Assembly: GCA_963750935.1 (NCBI GenBank)
Contig: CAVVSR010000011.1
Location: 166,842-230,841, forward strand
Direction: 5' to 3'
Length of the DNA: 64,000 nucleotides
DNA from: JACCXG01 sp963750935
GTDB lineage: Bacteria; Acidobacteriota; Vicinamibacteria; Vicinamibacterales; 2-12-FULL-66-21
The stretch's first letter is position 1. Every line of letters begins with the position of its first letter. The position numbers were made by a program, and so were the translations under genes. Shown here piece after piece: positions 49,785 to 59,117 of this stretch. The notes beneath the pieces are model-generated. The model did not search any database, was not told where the DNA came from, and saw nothing but the letters and a program-made list of their open reading frames with translations.

Positions 49785-51657
49785 TCATACCGAAAGCGTC
49801 GGCGTTCTCAAGTGCCATTCGGTGGCGCGTTCGAACGCCAGTCCCACCCGCAGCACCGTGGCCTCGTCGTAGAGCCGTCCGGTGATCATCAATTCGATGG
49901 GCGTCGTCTCGTGGAATCCGGCGCGGAGCGCCAGCGCCGGATGTCCGGTGAGGTTGGTCAGGCCAAGGCTGCCGCTGTTGGTCGAGGACAGGAACACGTC
50001 GGTACTGGCTCATGAACGTGTCCATCTCGCGGATCAGCAGCGTGCGCGCCCGCTGCGCGCGGATGTACTCGACGGCCGGCACGTAGCGGTGGGTCCGGAA
50101 GGTATTGGGCCAGGTGTTGAGCGACGGATCGCGGATGTCGTCGCTGCGCGTCAGGTCGTCGAACGCCGCCGCGGCTTCGACGCTCAGGATGAAGCCGATC
50201 GTGTTGGCGAGCTGCGTGCCGGGGATCTCCACCGGATGCAGCGTGGCGCCGGCCTTCCGGAACACGTCGAGCGCATCGTTCAGCGCCTTCAGCCGCGCTT
50301 CGGCCTGGGCGCGCTGCTGCTCGGGCGTGAGGCCGCCGCGTCCGCGTCCGGCGCCTTCGCCACGGCCCGCGCCTTCGCCGCGTCCAGCGCCGGCGGGCTC
50401 GCCGCGGCCGGCTGCTGCCGTCTCTCCCCGGCCTGCACCGCCGGGTGTGTCGCCCCGGCCACGCCCCTGCGGCTGCGCCTCGAACTCGGTCTTGATGTAG
50501 CCGATGCGCAGCTTCGAGAGCGGCACGTCAGGGTTCCACGCGAACGGCGCATCCACGACGGTATCGTCGCGCCCATCGGGCCCGTAGATCGCGTTGAACA
50601 CCAGGGCGCAGTCCTCGACCCCCCGGCACATCGGGCCGATCTTGTCCATCGTCCAGCTGAGCGCCATCGCGCCGTAGCGGCTGACGCGCCCGTAGGTCGG
50701 ACGGAGCCCGACCACGCCATTCACCGCTGACGGCGAGATGATCGATCCGCGCGTCTCCGTGCCGATGCTGAAGCCGACCAGGCCCCCGGCCGTGGCCGCG
50801 CCGGGACCCGCCGACGAGCCGCTCGATCCGCGCTCGGTGTTCCATGGCGTCTTCGTCTGCCCGCGGAACCAGTTGTCGCCCTGCGCCAGCGCGCCGAGCG
50901 AGAGCTTGGCCACGAGCACGGCGCCGGCATCGCGCAGTCGCTCCACGACCGTGGCGTCGTAATCGATCATCTGGTTCTGATAGGGCGCCGCGCCCCACGT
51001 CGTGACGATGCCCTTGGTCGCGAAGAGATCCTTCGCGCCCCACGGGATCCCGTGCAGCGGCCCCCGGTATCGTCCCGAGCGGATCTCCTTGTCCGCCTGC
51101 GCGGCCTGCGCCAGCGCGAGCTCTTCGGTCAGCGTCACCACGCAGTTCAGTTTCGGGCCGTATTTCTTGAGCCGGTCGAGATACATCCGCGTCAGATCGG
51201 TGGCGGAGACGTCGCGCTTCTGCACCAGCGCCGCCAGCGACGTGACCGGAAGGAACGCGAGGTCTTCGATCGACGACCGTCGGGCCGCGGGCACGTTCGT
51301 CGCCACCTTCAGCCGCGCATTCGGCGTCGCCCCGCCCCTGGGCTTCTTGCCGGGCAGGTAGGGCCTGAACGTGATCGCCGGTTCGGTGTTGAGGGGGATG
51401 TCGACCTTGCGCAGCTGTTCGAACGACGTCAGGCTCCGGTTGACGCCGGCCAGCGCCTGCTGCTGCTCGGCGTCGGTGAAGTCGATGCCGCTGATCTTCT
51501 CGGCGCAGTCGAGCGTGTCCTTCGAGATGCGGGCGGCCTGATCCGCGGTCTGCTGGGCCAGCGCCGGCGCCGCCAGGCCGGCCGCGACCGCTGCCGGGAC
51601 GGTTTTCAGGAATCGGCGGCGCGCGACACCACGGCCGTCACTCGAACGCTTCGACAT
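49785..51657 (-). CDS. Amidase-signature enzyme, twin-arginine exported, one frameshift
   Basis: This protein is about 623 residues after removal of one base near 50001. The N-terminus carries a Tat signal (RRRFLKT) and an AxA cleavage region. The amidase signature fold follows: GIPWGAKDLFATKG (catalytic Lys), GSSGSSAGPGAATAGG (Ser-cis-Ser), and GTETRGSIISPSAVNGVVGL. A glycine-arginine-glutamate-rich insert lies at about 395-445 (GRGEPAGAGRGEGAGRGE). The C-terminus resumes after the shift as DVFLSSTNSGSLGLTNLTGHPALAL and ends HLRTPTLSV. It should cleave an amide or ester outside the cytoplasm; the substrate is unknown. Confidence 0.82.
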
Positions 51658-51779
51658 CGTGCCTCCTGCGGGTTGGTGCCGAAAACTATACCCGGATGTG
51701 CGGGCCGATCGGTAACTGGGCGATTTCGGCCTGGCGGCATTGGACGGCAGGATCGAAAGAGCGGTTGTAACATCGCTCC

Positions 51780-53288
51780 ATGAAAGTGCTCCTCGTCGAG
51801 GACGACGACGACTTTGCGCACGTCCTCCGCGAGGCCCTCGAGCCCGCGAAGTTGAAGGTCGAGCTCGAGCGCTGCCGCTCGATCGCCGAAGCAGCCGCCC
51901 TGTTCGCCGACCGCGAGTACGACGCGGTCCTGCTCGACGTGAACCTGCCCGACAGCGCCGGCCTCGGGACCATCGCGCGCGTGCACGAGCTCGCGCCCGG
52001 CATGCCGATCGTCGTCCTCACCGCAGACGACGCGGAGGCGGGGCCCGCCGCGGTCCAGCACGGCGCGCAGGACTACATCGTCAAGAACGAGACCGACGGC
52101 AAGTACATCTCGCGGGCGCTCCGCTACGCGATCGAAAGGGCTGGCACCCAGGCGGAGCTGGCCCGCCGTGAGCAGCACTTCCGTGCGCTGATCGAGCAGG
52201 CCTACGACATCGTGGTGGTGCTCGCGCAGGACGGCACCTTTCGCTACCAGAGTCCGGCCACGCGCCGCGTGCTCGGGTACGAGCCCGAAGAGCTCGACGG
52301 GACGAATGTGCTGGCGCTGATTCACGAGGACGACCGCGGCCGCGCGTCCGGAGTGCTGGGCTCGTCGCCGCTGCCGTCAGACGATGGCGCCGCATTCCAT
52401 TTCCGGCTCCGCCACAAGGACGGATCCTGGCGGGTCCTGGAAACGCTGGGACGCTGGATCGAGGAGGACCCGCGCAAGGGCATCGTCGTCAATGCCCGCG
52501 ACGTCACCGAGCGCGTGCGCGCCGAGGAGAGCCTCCGCGCCACCGAGGCCAAGCTGCGCCAGGCGCACAAGATGGAAGCGGTGGGGCGGCTGGCGGGTGG
52601 GATCGCGCACGACTTCAACAACGTCCTGACCGCCATCTATGGCTACGCGGATCTGCTGCTCGAGGCGATCCCGATGGAGGATCCGAAACGCCTGGACGTG
52701 GAGGAGATCAGGCGTTCCGCGGAGCGGGCGGCGTCGCTGACGCGTCAGCTGCTCGCCTTCAGCCGGCAGTCGATGCTGCAGCCGCAGGTGCTCGACCTGA
52801 ACGCCGTGGTGGACGAGGTGCAGCGCATGCTCACGCGCATGGTCGGCACCGACATCCTGTTGACGTTCGAGCCGGGGGAGGGGCTGTGGCCGGTGCGGGC
52901 CGATCGCGGCCAGATCGCCCAGGTGCTGATGAATCTCGGCGGCAACGCGCGTGACGCGATGCCCGAAGGGGGTTCACTGGTCATCCGTACCGCCAACCGC
53001 ACGTTATCGGACGACGAGGCCGCGGCGCTGCCGGGCCTGGAGCCCGGCGGCTACGTGACCATGACCGTGACCGACACCGGCGTCGGCATGCCCGAGGACG
53101 TCCGGCGCCACATCTTCGAGCCCTTCTTCACGACCAAGGAGCAGGGAGAAGGCACCGGGCTCGGGCTGGCGACCGTCTACGGCATCGTGAAGCAGAGCGG
53201 CGGCGGGGTATACGTGGACAGTGAAGAGAACCAGGGGACCACGTTCACGATCTACCTGCCGCCGCACACCGCTACTTCTTCTCCTTGA
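51780..53288 (+). CDS. Hybrid response regulator / PAS / histidine kinase
   Basis: This 502-residue protein has an N-terminal receiver domain (LLVEDDDDF acidic pocket, phospho-Asp D53 in LLDVNLPD, switch Lys in YIVKNE), a PAS domain at about 135-255 (FRYQSPATRRVLGYEPEEL), and a histidine kinase with H277 in GGIAHDFNNVLT and the ATP-binding boxes MNLGGNARDAMPEG, DTGVGMP and GEGTGLGLATVYG. It has no membrane span, so it senses an internal cue or is driven by another kinase through its receiver. Its 3' end overlaps the convergent secreted-protein gene by 17 bp. Confidence 0.92.
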   Translation: MKVLLVEDDDDFAHVLREALEPAKLKVELERCRSIAEAAALFADREYDAVLLDVNLPDSAGLGTIARVHELAPGMPIVVLTADDAEAGPAAVQHGAQDYIVKNETDGKYISRALRYAIERAGTQAELARREQHFRALIEQAYDIVVVLAQDGTFRYQSPATRRVLGYEPEELDGTNVLALIHEDDRGRASGVLGSSPLPSDDGAAFHFRLRHKDGSWRVLETLGRWIEEDPRKGIVVNARDVTERVRAEESLRATEAKLRQAHKMEAVGRLAGGIAHDFNNVLTAIYGYADLLLEAIPMEDPKRLDVEEIRRSAERAASLTRQLLAFSRQSMLQPQVLDLNAVVDEVQRMLTRMVGTDILLTFEPGEGLWPVRADRGQIAQVLMNLGGNARDAMPEGGSLVIRTANRTLSDDEAAALPGLEPGGYVTMTVTDTGVGMPEDVRRHIFEPFFTTKEQGEGTGLGLATVYGIVKQSGGGVYVDSEENQGTTFTIYLPPHTATSSP

Positions 53289-54243
53289 ACCCGGCCGGCA
53301 TCTCGAGGTCGGTCGGGGCGACGGTGGTCGCGACCTCGAGCGTCTCGTGAGTCGAGGTGAACACGAGCGTCCGCGGCTTGGTGTCCTTCTTCATCATGCG
53401 CCGCGCCAGCATCCCGCCGACCCCGCCGCCGCTGTTCTGCTGGCTGTCCTGCTCGAGCGCGGCCTTGCTCTTCACCGCCTCGAACGTCATCGTGGTGAAG
53501 AGCGGCGTGCCTTCGAGCTTGGTGCCTTCCGACTTGAGCCGCTCCATCGCCTTGCCCAGCATCGGGTAGAACGACATCAGCGCGGCCATCTGCTCGGCGG
53601 AGAGGCCTGACGCCTCGGGCGCGATCGCCTTCCAGTAGCGCATCTCGAACTCCGCGAACTCCTTCATCGCGGCGATGGTCGGCGCCAGCCAGGACGTCGA
53701 CGTGAGGACGATGCCGCCGGAGTCCTCCAGCGTCTTCCCCTTCTCCCGCATCGTCAGGGTCATGACGACTTCGCGCGTGTTGTGCCCGGCAATCGCCCTG
53801 GTCTGGCCGGTCTCCTTGACGTCGAAGTCGAACTCGACCTCGCGCTCGGGCTTGCCGGCTTCCTCCTGGGGCTTCTCCTCCTTGGGAGTCTCCCGCTGCG
53901 CCTTGTCTCTCGCCTCGCGCAGCTGGCGGCGCATCTCCTCGAAGGTGATGACTTCGTATGTCTTCTTCTTCAGATCGAGCTGGTAGATCTTCTCTTCCTT
54001 CAGATCGACGATGCGGCCGACGCTGTCGCCGGTCATCTCGACCTTGCGGTTACCCTTGACCGCGTGGGTGGTGACCACTCCGTCCTTGGCGGCCTTGCCG
54101 GCGAACATCCCCATCATCCGGCCCATCATGCCTTCGAACTTGATCTGGGTCTTGTCGCGGGTCTTGACGTCGGCGAGCGCGGGGCTGGCGGCTACGGCGA
54201 CGAGCGTAAGAGCGAGCACACATGATTGCAGCAGACGATTCAT
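53272..54243 (-). CDS. Secreted protein of unknown function
   Basis: This 323-residue protein has a signal peptide (MNRLLQSCVLALTLVAVAA) and a start with a GGAGGG ribosome site. The mature part begins DVKTRDKTQIKFEG and includes a methionine/glycine-rich stretch (GMMGRMMGMFAG), a segment predicting YQLDLKKKTYEV, a charged region (RETPKEEKPQEEAGKPERE) and TGQTRAIAGHNTREVVMTL. It has the look of beta-rich outer-surface proteins that include a domain of unknown function (DUF4412-like). I cannot name it. Confidence 0.7.
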   Translation of the reverse strand: MNRLLQSCVLALTLVAVAASPALADVKTRDKTQIKFEGMMGRMMGMFAGKAAKDGVVTTHAVKGNRKVEMTGDSVGRIVDLKEEKIYQLDLKKKTYEVITFEEMRRQLREARDKAQRETPKEEKPQEEAGKPEREVEFDFDVKETGQTRAIAGHNTREVVMTLTMREKGKTLEDSGGIVLTSTSWLAPTIAAMKEFAEFEMRYWKAIAPEASGLSAEQMAALMSFYPMLGKAMERLKSEGTKLEGTPLFTTMTFEAVKSKAALEQDSQQNSGGGVGGMLARRMMKKDTKPRTLVFTSTHETLEVATTVAPTDLEMPAGFKEKK

Positions 54244-54448
54244 TGAGAGTCCCTCCAAGGCGATCAAGAATTGTAATGCGAAGCCGCACGCGAACCCGTG
54301 CGCGGCGGCGCGAGCCGGATGAGCTGGGATCGTCCCTGGCGCACCGGTCATGCCGCGAGAGCCGCTTGTCGTTAACATTTCGGTTCGCCGTCCCGTCCTC
54401 TACAGCGTGGAAGAGGTCCTCGGGCGCCGCGCCTTCCCGCTCGCGCCG

Positions 54449-54982
54449 ATGACCGTCACCCGGTTTTCACCCGCACATGCGGCCGAAGATGCGGATCTGG
54501 TCCGCGGCGCGCAGGCCGGCGACCAGGCGGCGTTCGGCGCGCTGTACGATCGCTACGCGCGCGTGATTCACGGCCTCCTGCTGGCGCGCGTGCCGCGCGC
54601 CGACGTCGACGACCTGGTGCAGGACGTCTTTCTGTCCGCATGGAACCGGCTTGCGGGCCTGCGCGAGCCGGCGGCGTTCGGCGGCTGGCTCAGCACGATT
54701 GCGCGCAACCGCGCGACCGACTTCCACCGGCGCGCTCCCGACGTGGTGGAGCTTCCTTCCGACCTGGCGGCTCATGACCGAACGGCCGCGCGCACCGAGG
54801 CGATCCGGCTGCTGGACGTCGTGCGCTCGCTGCCCGAGGCCTACCGGGAGACGCTGGTCCTGCGCCTCGTCGAAGGCATGACGGGACCCGAGATCGCGGA
54901 GCGAACCGGGCTGACGCCCGCGTCGGTCCGCGTGAATCTGCACCGCGGGATGAAGATGCTGCGGGAAAAACTGGAGCGATGA
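54449..54982 (+). CDS. ECF-type RNA polymerase sigma factor (second)
   Basis: This 177-residue protein starts at ATG 54449 (MTVTRFSPAHAAEDADL). Region 2 is DQAAFGALYDRYARVIHGLLL and DDLVQDVFLSAWNRLAGLR; region 4 is LPEAYRETLVLRLVEGMTGPEIAERTGLTPASVRVNLHRG (quoted in part: MTGPEIAERTGLTPASVRV). This is a classic stress-type ECF sigma. It is followed by the FecR-like gene in an ATGA overlap, a sigma/anti-sigma-like pair. It is unrelated to the kinase-linked ECF at 45.1 kb. Confidence 0.9.
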   Translation: MTVTRFSPAHAAEDADLVRGAQAGDQAAFGALYDRYARVIHGLLLARVPRADVDDLVQDVFLSAWNRLAGLREPAAFGGWLSTIARNRATDFHRRAPDVVELPSDLAAHDRTAARTEAIRLLDVVRSLPEAYRETLVLRLVEGMTGPEIAERTGLTPASVRVNLHRGMKMLREKLER

Positions 54983-56181
54983 CCGACACGGACCGCGACG
55001 ATCGGCACGACCCGTATCTCTGGGACGGCAGTGGCGAGCCGGACCCGGACGTGGTGCGTCTCGAAGAGACGTTGAGCGCCCTTCGCCATCGCGGCACCAT
55101 GCCGGCGCTCCCGGCGCGGGACGTGGCGCGAACGCGGGCGGCCGTCCGGCTCCGGCCGTGGCTTGCCGCGGCGGCGGCGTTGATTCTGATTGCCGGCGGC
55201 TGGTTGGCGATCGCGCTCGGCCGTACCAGCTGGGACGTCAGCGGCGTGACCGGGGCGCCGGCGGTGGACGGCCGGGCGATCAGCGGACGGGCGCGGCTCG
55301 GACGCGGCGAGTGGCTGGTGACCGACGGGGCGTCCCGGGCCCGGGTCGCGGTGGGCCGCATCGGCAGCGTCGACGTCGAGCCGAATACGCGGATTCAGCT
55401 CGTCGCCGCCGGGGGGCGCGAACATCGCCTGGCGCTCGAGGCGGGCACGATTCACGCCCGCATCTGGGCGCCGCCGAAGTTCTTCTACGTCAATACCAAG
55501 GCGGCGGTCGCGGTGGATCTCGGCTGCGCCTACACGCTGCACGTGGACGAGCGCGGGCAGGGACTGCTGCGGGTCACGCACGGGTGGGTCGGCTTCGAGC
55601 GCGACGGCCGCGACACCTACGTCCCCGAAGGTGCGGTCTGCGCGACTCGCGCCGACAAGGGACCTGGCACGCCGCGCTACGAAGACGCCTCCTCCGGCTA
55701 CGGCGAGGCGCTGATGCTGCTGGATTTCGGCCCGCCCGACGCGCCGGGACGATCGGCGGCGCTCGATTTCGTGCTCGCGAACGCCCGCCGCCGCGACGCC
55801 ATGACGCTGTGGCACCTCCTCACGCGCGGTACGCACGACGAGCGCGCGCGCGTCTACGACCGTCTCGCCGCGCTGGTGCCGCCGCCGCAGGGCGTCACGC
55901 GCGACGCGGTGCTGAAAGGCAATGGCGCGGCGCTCAGCATCTGGTGGGACGCGCTCGGCATCGACGCGACGACCTGGTGGCGGCTGTTCAAGAAGAAGGT
56001 GGGTGCGCGTGACACCCACCTGACACCCACCAGCAGACCAGCAGTGGTGAGATTGGCGATTACAATCTGCCATGCCATCCAGCCTCAAGGAAGTCGTCTC
56101 CGTTGGCCCGCCGCCGGACGCGCCGTACAGCTCGGCCGTCAAGGCCGGTGGCTTCGTCTATCTCTCCGGCACGCTGGCTGA
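54979..56181 (+). CDS. FecR-like membrane protein (probable anti-sigma)
   Basis: This 400-residue protein begins MTDTDRDDRHDPYLWDGSG, has one membrane span near residue 60-80 (WLAAAAALILIAGGWLAIAL), then a FecR-type beta-sandwich (GRARLGRGEWLVTDGASRARV; VGRIGSVDVEPNTRIQLV; LEAGTIHARIWAPPKFFYVNT). It likely holds the upstream sigma factor at the membrane. The last 60 residues look unlike a FecR tail and run 110 bp into the RidA gene; a short direct repeat (GACACCCACC) lies where the frame should end near 56020. The true stop may be at about 56030 after a small indel. Confidence 0.75.
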   Translation: MTDTDRDDRHDPYLWDGSGEPDPDVVRLEETLSALRHRGTMPALPARDVARTRAAVRLRPWLAAAAALILIAGGWLAIALGRTSWDVSGVTGAPAVDGRAISGRARLGRGEWLVTDGASRARVAVGRIGSVDVEPNTRIQLVAAGGREHRLALEAGTIHARIWAPPKFFYVNTKAAVAVDLGCAYTLHVDERGQGLLRVTHGWVGFERDGRDTYVPEGAVCATRADKGPGTPRYEDASSGYGEALMLLDFGPPDAPGRSAALDFVLANARRRDAMTLWHLLTRGTHDERARVYDRLAALVPPPQGVTRDAVLKGNGAALSIWWDALGIDATTWWRLFKKKVGARDTHLTPTSRPAVVRLAITICHAIQPQGSRLRWPAAGRAVQLGRQGRWLRLSLRHAG

Positions 56182-57199
56182 GGACGCCTCGGGCGCGATC
56201 GATGCGACGGGCGACATCGGCGCCCAGACGCGCCTCGTCCTCGAACGGATGCGCGAGGTCCTCGTCGCCGCGGGCTCGTCGCTCGAGCAGGTCGTCTCCG
56301 TCACGGTCTATCTGACGACCGCGGCGCACTTCCAGCCGATGAACGAGGCCTACCGGCCGTTCTGGGCGAAGGACCCGCCAACCAGGACGACGGTGATCAC
56401 CGGACTGGTCCGGCCCGAGGCGCTCATCGAAATCACGATGATCGCCGCGCCGAACGGCGCCGACCGTCAGGTCGTCCTCCCGAAGGACTGGAAGCCGTCG
56501 CCCAATCCGTACAGCTACGCGATTCGATCGGGCGACACGCTCTTTCTGTCGGGACTGGTGCCGCGCCGGGGTCGTGACAACTCGCTCGTGTCCGGCGACA
56601 TCACCGCCCAGACGCGCGCGGTCATGGACAACGGCGCGGAGCTGCTCGCGGCCGCGGGGATGACGTTCGCCAACGTGGTCAGCACGCGCGTCTACCTGAC
56701 CGAGCCGTCGAACTTCGCCGGCATGAACGAGGCCTACCGCCAGTACTTCACGCAGGCGCCGCCGGCCCGGGCGACGGTCAAGTCGGGCCTGGCGGGTCCC
56801 GACTTCCTCGTGGAGATGACCTTCACCGCCTCGTCCGCTCCCCGCCAGGCGATCGGCTCGGGTCCGGCGGGCATTCCGATCAGTCCGGCCGTCAAGGCCG
56901 GCCAGCGGGTGTATCTGTCGGGCGCTCTCGGCAACACCCCGGAGACCGCCGGCAACGTCGCCGCCCAGACGCGCGAGACGCTGGCCCGGCTGCGCAAGAC
57001 CCTCGAGGCCGCCGGCGCCACGCCTGCCGACGTCGTCGAGGCGATGGTCTACCTCAAGGACGTGGCGTCGTTCGCGGCGATGAACGACGAGTACCGGACG
57101 TTCTTCGGCGCCGGCTTTCCAGCGCGCACGACCGTCGGCACGCCGCTGGTGGTGGACGACGGGCTGGTCGAGATCATGCTGACCGCCGTCGTGCGATGA
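56072..57199 (+). CDS. ridA: Triple-domain RidA/YjgF imine deaminase
   Basis: This 375-residue protein is built from three RidA domains in tandem (about 1-128, 129-258 and 259-375). Each has the repeated start (AVKAGGFVYLSGTL; AIRSGDTLFLSGLV; AVKAGQRVYLSGAL), a central VYL motif (VTVYLTT, TRVYLTE, MVYLKD) and a catalytic-loop Arg (PPTRTTV, PPARATV, FPARTTV). RidA normally works as a homotrimer of such domains with active sites at the interfaces, so a chain with three domains could fold as a self-contained trimer. It hydrolyses reactive 2-aminoacrylate and related imines, which are made by serine/threonine dehydratases; the next gene encodes one, overlapping in ATGA. Confidence 0.92.
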   Translation: MPSSLKEVVSVGPPPDAPYSSAVKAGGFVYLSGTLAEDASGAIDATGDIGAQTRLVLERMREVLVAAGSSLEQVVSVTVYLTTAAHFQPMNEAYRPFWAKDPPTRTTVITGLVRPEALIEITMIAAPNGADRQVVLPKDWKPSPNPYSYAIRSGDTLFLSGLVPRRGRDNSLVSGDITAQTRAVMDNGAELLAAAGMTFANVVSTRVYLTEPSNFAGMNEAYRQYFTQAPPARATVKSGLAGPDFLVEMTFTASSAPRQAIGSGPAGIPISPAVKAGQRVYLSGALGNTPETAGNVAAQTRETLARLRKTLEAAGATPADVVEAMVYLKDVASFAAMNDEYRTFFGAGFPARTTVGTPLVVDDGLVEIMLTAVVR

Positions 57200-58161
57200 C
57201 GCTGCCGCTGCCGCTCGAGGCCTTCGAGGACGCGTACACGCGGGTCGGGCCGCACATCAACCAGACGCCGCTCCTGACCTCGCGGATGTTGAGCGAGCGC
57301 ACCGGCTTCGACGTGCGGCTGAAGGCCGAGATCTTCCAGCGCACCGGCTCGTACAAGATTCGCGGCCCGCTGAACAAGATTCCGCAGCTCACCGCCGAGG
57401 AACGCGCCCGCGGGGTTGTGTGCTCGTCGGCGGGCAATCACGCGCAGGGGGTGGCGCTGGCGGCGCGCCTGCACGGCGTGCACGCGGTGGTCGTCATGGC
57501 CGAGAACGCGACGCCGTCGAAAGTGGCCGCCACCCGCGGGTATGGCGCCGAGGTGGTGCTGCACGGCACCATCTGGGACGAGGCGAACGAGAAGGCCCGC
57601 GAGCTGGTGCGCACGCGCGGCCTGACCTACGTGCATCCGTTCGACGATCTGCAGCTGATTGCGGGACAGGGCACGCTCGGCCTCGAGATCGTGCGCGACT
57701 GGGCCGACGTCGACGTGGTGGTCGTGCCGATTGGCGGCGGCGGGTTGATCTCGGGCGTGGCGATGGCCGTCAAGGCGCTGAAGCCGTCGATTCGCGTGAT
57801 CGGCGTCGAGTCGTCCGGCGCCCCCGGCATGCACGACAGCGTGCGGGACGGCCACGTCGTGACGCTCGACCGCGTCGATTGCATCATCGACGGCCTGCGG
57901 GTGAAGCGCGTGGGCGAAACGACGTTCGAGGTCGTGCGGCGGTTCGTCGACGAGATCGTCACGCTGCCCGACGAGCGCATCTTCGACGCCATGATCTGGA
58001 TCATGGCGCACGCCAAGCTGGTGGTCGAAGGGGCCGCGGCCGCACCGGTCGCCGCCCTGCTCGACGGCGCCGTCACGGCGCCGCCTGGAGCCCGCGTGGT
58101 CTGCGTCCTGAGCGGCGGCAACGTCAACCTCGATCAGATTCGCGGCCTGCGGTGGAACTGA
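57196..58161 (+). CDS. tdcB: Threonine ammonia-lyase / serine dehydratase, catabolic type
   Basis: This 321-residue PLP enzyme has the lysine motif RTGSYKIRGP, the phosphate-binding SSAGNHAQG, the tetraglycine PIGGGGLISG and CVLSGGNVNLDQ at the end. Length and the absence of an ACT regulatory domain fit the catabolic form. Ammonia is released from threonine (giving 2-oxobutyrate) or serine. The paired RidA should clear its enamine and imine by-products. The end overlaps the start of the next gene by ten bases. Confidence 0.9.
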   Translation: MTLPLPLEAFEDAYTRVGPHINQTPLLTSRMLSERTGFDVRLKAEIFQRTGSYKIRGPLNKIPQLTAEERARGVVCSSAGNHAQGVALAARLHGVHAVVVMAENATPSKVAATRGYGAEVVLHGTIWDEANEKARELVRTRGLTYVHPFDDLQLIAGQGTLGLEIVRDWADVDVVVVPIGGGGLISGVAMAVKALKPSIRVIGVESSGAPGMHDSVRDGHVVTLDRVDCIIDGLRVKRVGETTFEVVRRFVDEIVTLPDERIFDAMIWIMAHAKLVVEGAAAAPVAALLDGAVTAPPGARVVCVLSGGNVNLDQIRGLRWN

Positions 58162-59117
58162 CGCCCGACGCCGATCGTCCGCGCATCGGGATCTCCGCCT
58201 GCCTGCTCGGTGACGAGGTCCGCTTCGACGGCGGACACAAGCGCGATCCCTTTCTCGCCGTCACCCTGTCGCCGCACGTCGAATGGGTCAAGGTCTGTCC
58301 CGAGGTCGAGGTCGGGATGGGGACGCCGCGCGAAGCGCTGCGGCTGGTCCGCGCCGCCGACGGCGGTGTGCGCATGCTCACCACCAGGACCGGCGTCGAT
58401 CACACCGATGCGATGAACACGTGGTCGCGCCGCCGGCTGCGCGCCCTCGAAGGCGAGCAGCTCTCCGGCTACGTCCTCAAGAAGAGCTCGCCGAGCTGCG
58501 GCATGGAGCGCGTCAAGGTCTACAACGCCTCGGGCATGCCGGATCCGAGCGGCCGCGGACTGTTTGCCGGGGCGCTGCTGTCGCACTTCCCCAATCTCCC
58601 GGTCGAAGAAGAGGGCCGGCTGTCGGACCCGCGGTTGCGGGAGAACTTCATCGAGCGGGTGTTCGCCTACCAGCGGCTGCGCCGGTTCTTCGCCGGCCGA
58701 TGGACGTCGGGGTCGCTGGTGGCGTTTCATACCGCTCACAAGATGTCCCTGCTCTCGCACTCGACGGTCGCGTATCGCGCGCTGGGCCAGCTGGTGGCGC
58801 GGCAGCCATCATCCCGGGCGGCGCTGCGCGAGGAGTACGAGCAGGGGTTCATGGCCGCGCTGTCGGTGCTGGCGACGACGCGCCGCCAGACCAACGTCCT
58901 GATGCACATGGCCGGTCACCTGAAGAAGCTCCTCGACAAGGCGTCCAAGGCGGAGCTGGTCACGTGCCTGGAGGAATACCGCCTCGGCCTCGTGCCCCTG
59001 ATCGTGCCGATCACGCTGCTGCGGCACTACGTACGGCTGCACCACGTCGCCTACCTGGCCGGACAGACCTATCTGGAGCCGCATCCGCGCGAGCTGATGC
59101 TGCGCAACCATGTCTGA
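58152..59117 (+). CDS. DUF523-DUF1722 protein
   Basis: This 321-residue protein starts with GTG. The N-terminal DUF523 half has SACLLGDEVRFDGGHKRD and SSPSCGMERVKVY with paired cysteines that suggest metal binding. The C-terminal DUF1722 half has FAYQRLRRFF, FHTAHKMSLLSHS and MHMAGHLKKLL. This fused form is widespread in bacteria; the E. coli YbgA protein is the DUF1722 half. Its role is not established. It sits between threonine dehydratase and fdhD with overlaps at both ends, so it is part of that operon. Confidence 0.85.
   Translation: MELTPDADRPRIGISACLLGDEVRFDGGHKRDPFLAVTLSPHVEWVKVCPEVEVGMGTPREALRLVRAADGGVRMLTTRTGVDHTDAMNTWSRRRLRALEGEQLSGYVLKKSSPSCGMERVKVYNASGMPDPSGRGLFAGALLSHFPNLPVEEEGRLSDPRLRENFIERVFAYQRLRRFFAGRWTSGSLVAFHTAHKMSLLSHSTVAYRALGQLVARQPSSRAALREEYEQGFMAALSVLATTRRQTNVLMHMAGHLKKLLDKASKAELVTCLEEYRLGLVPLIVPITLLRHYVRLHHVAYLAGQTYLEPHPRELMLRNHV

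Noticed and set aside
49705..50000. C-terminal extension of the amidase frame ending in the palindrome region
   Set aside because: After the shift near 50001 this frame has no amidase similarity; the correct frame ends at 49785 with HLRTPTLSV.
57420..58151. 5' extension of the DUF523-DUF1722 frame across threonine dehydratase
   Set aside because: Upstream of the GTG at 58152 it is arginine-rich shadow sequence; the family start fits the GTG.
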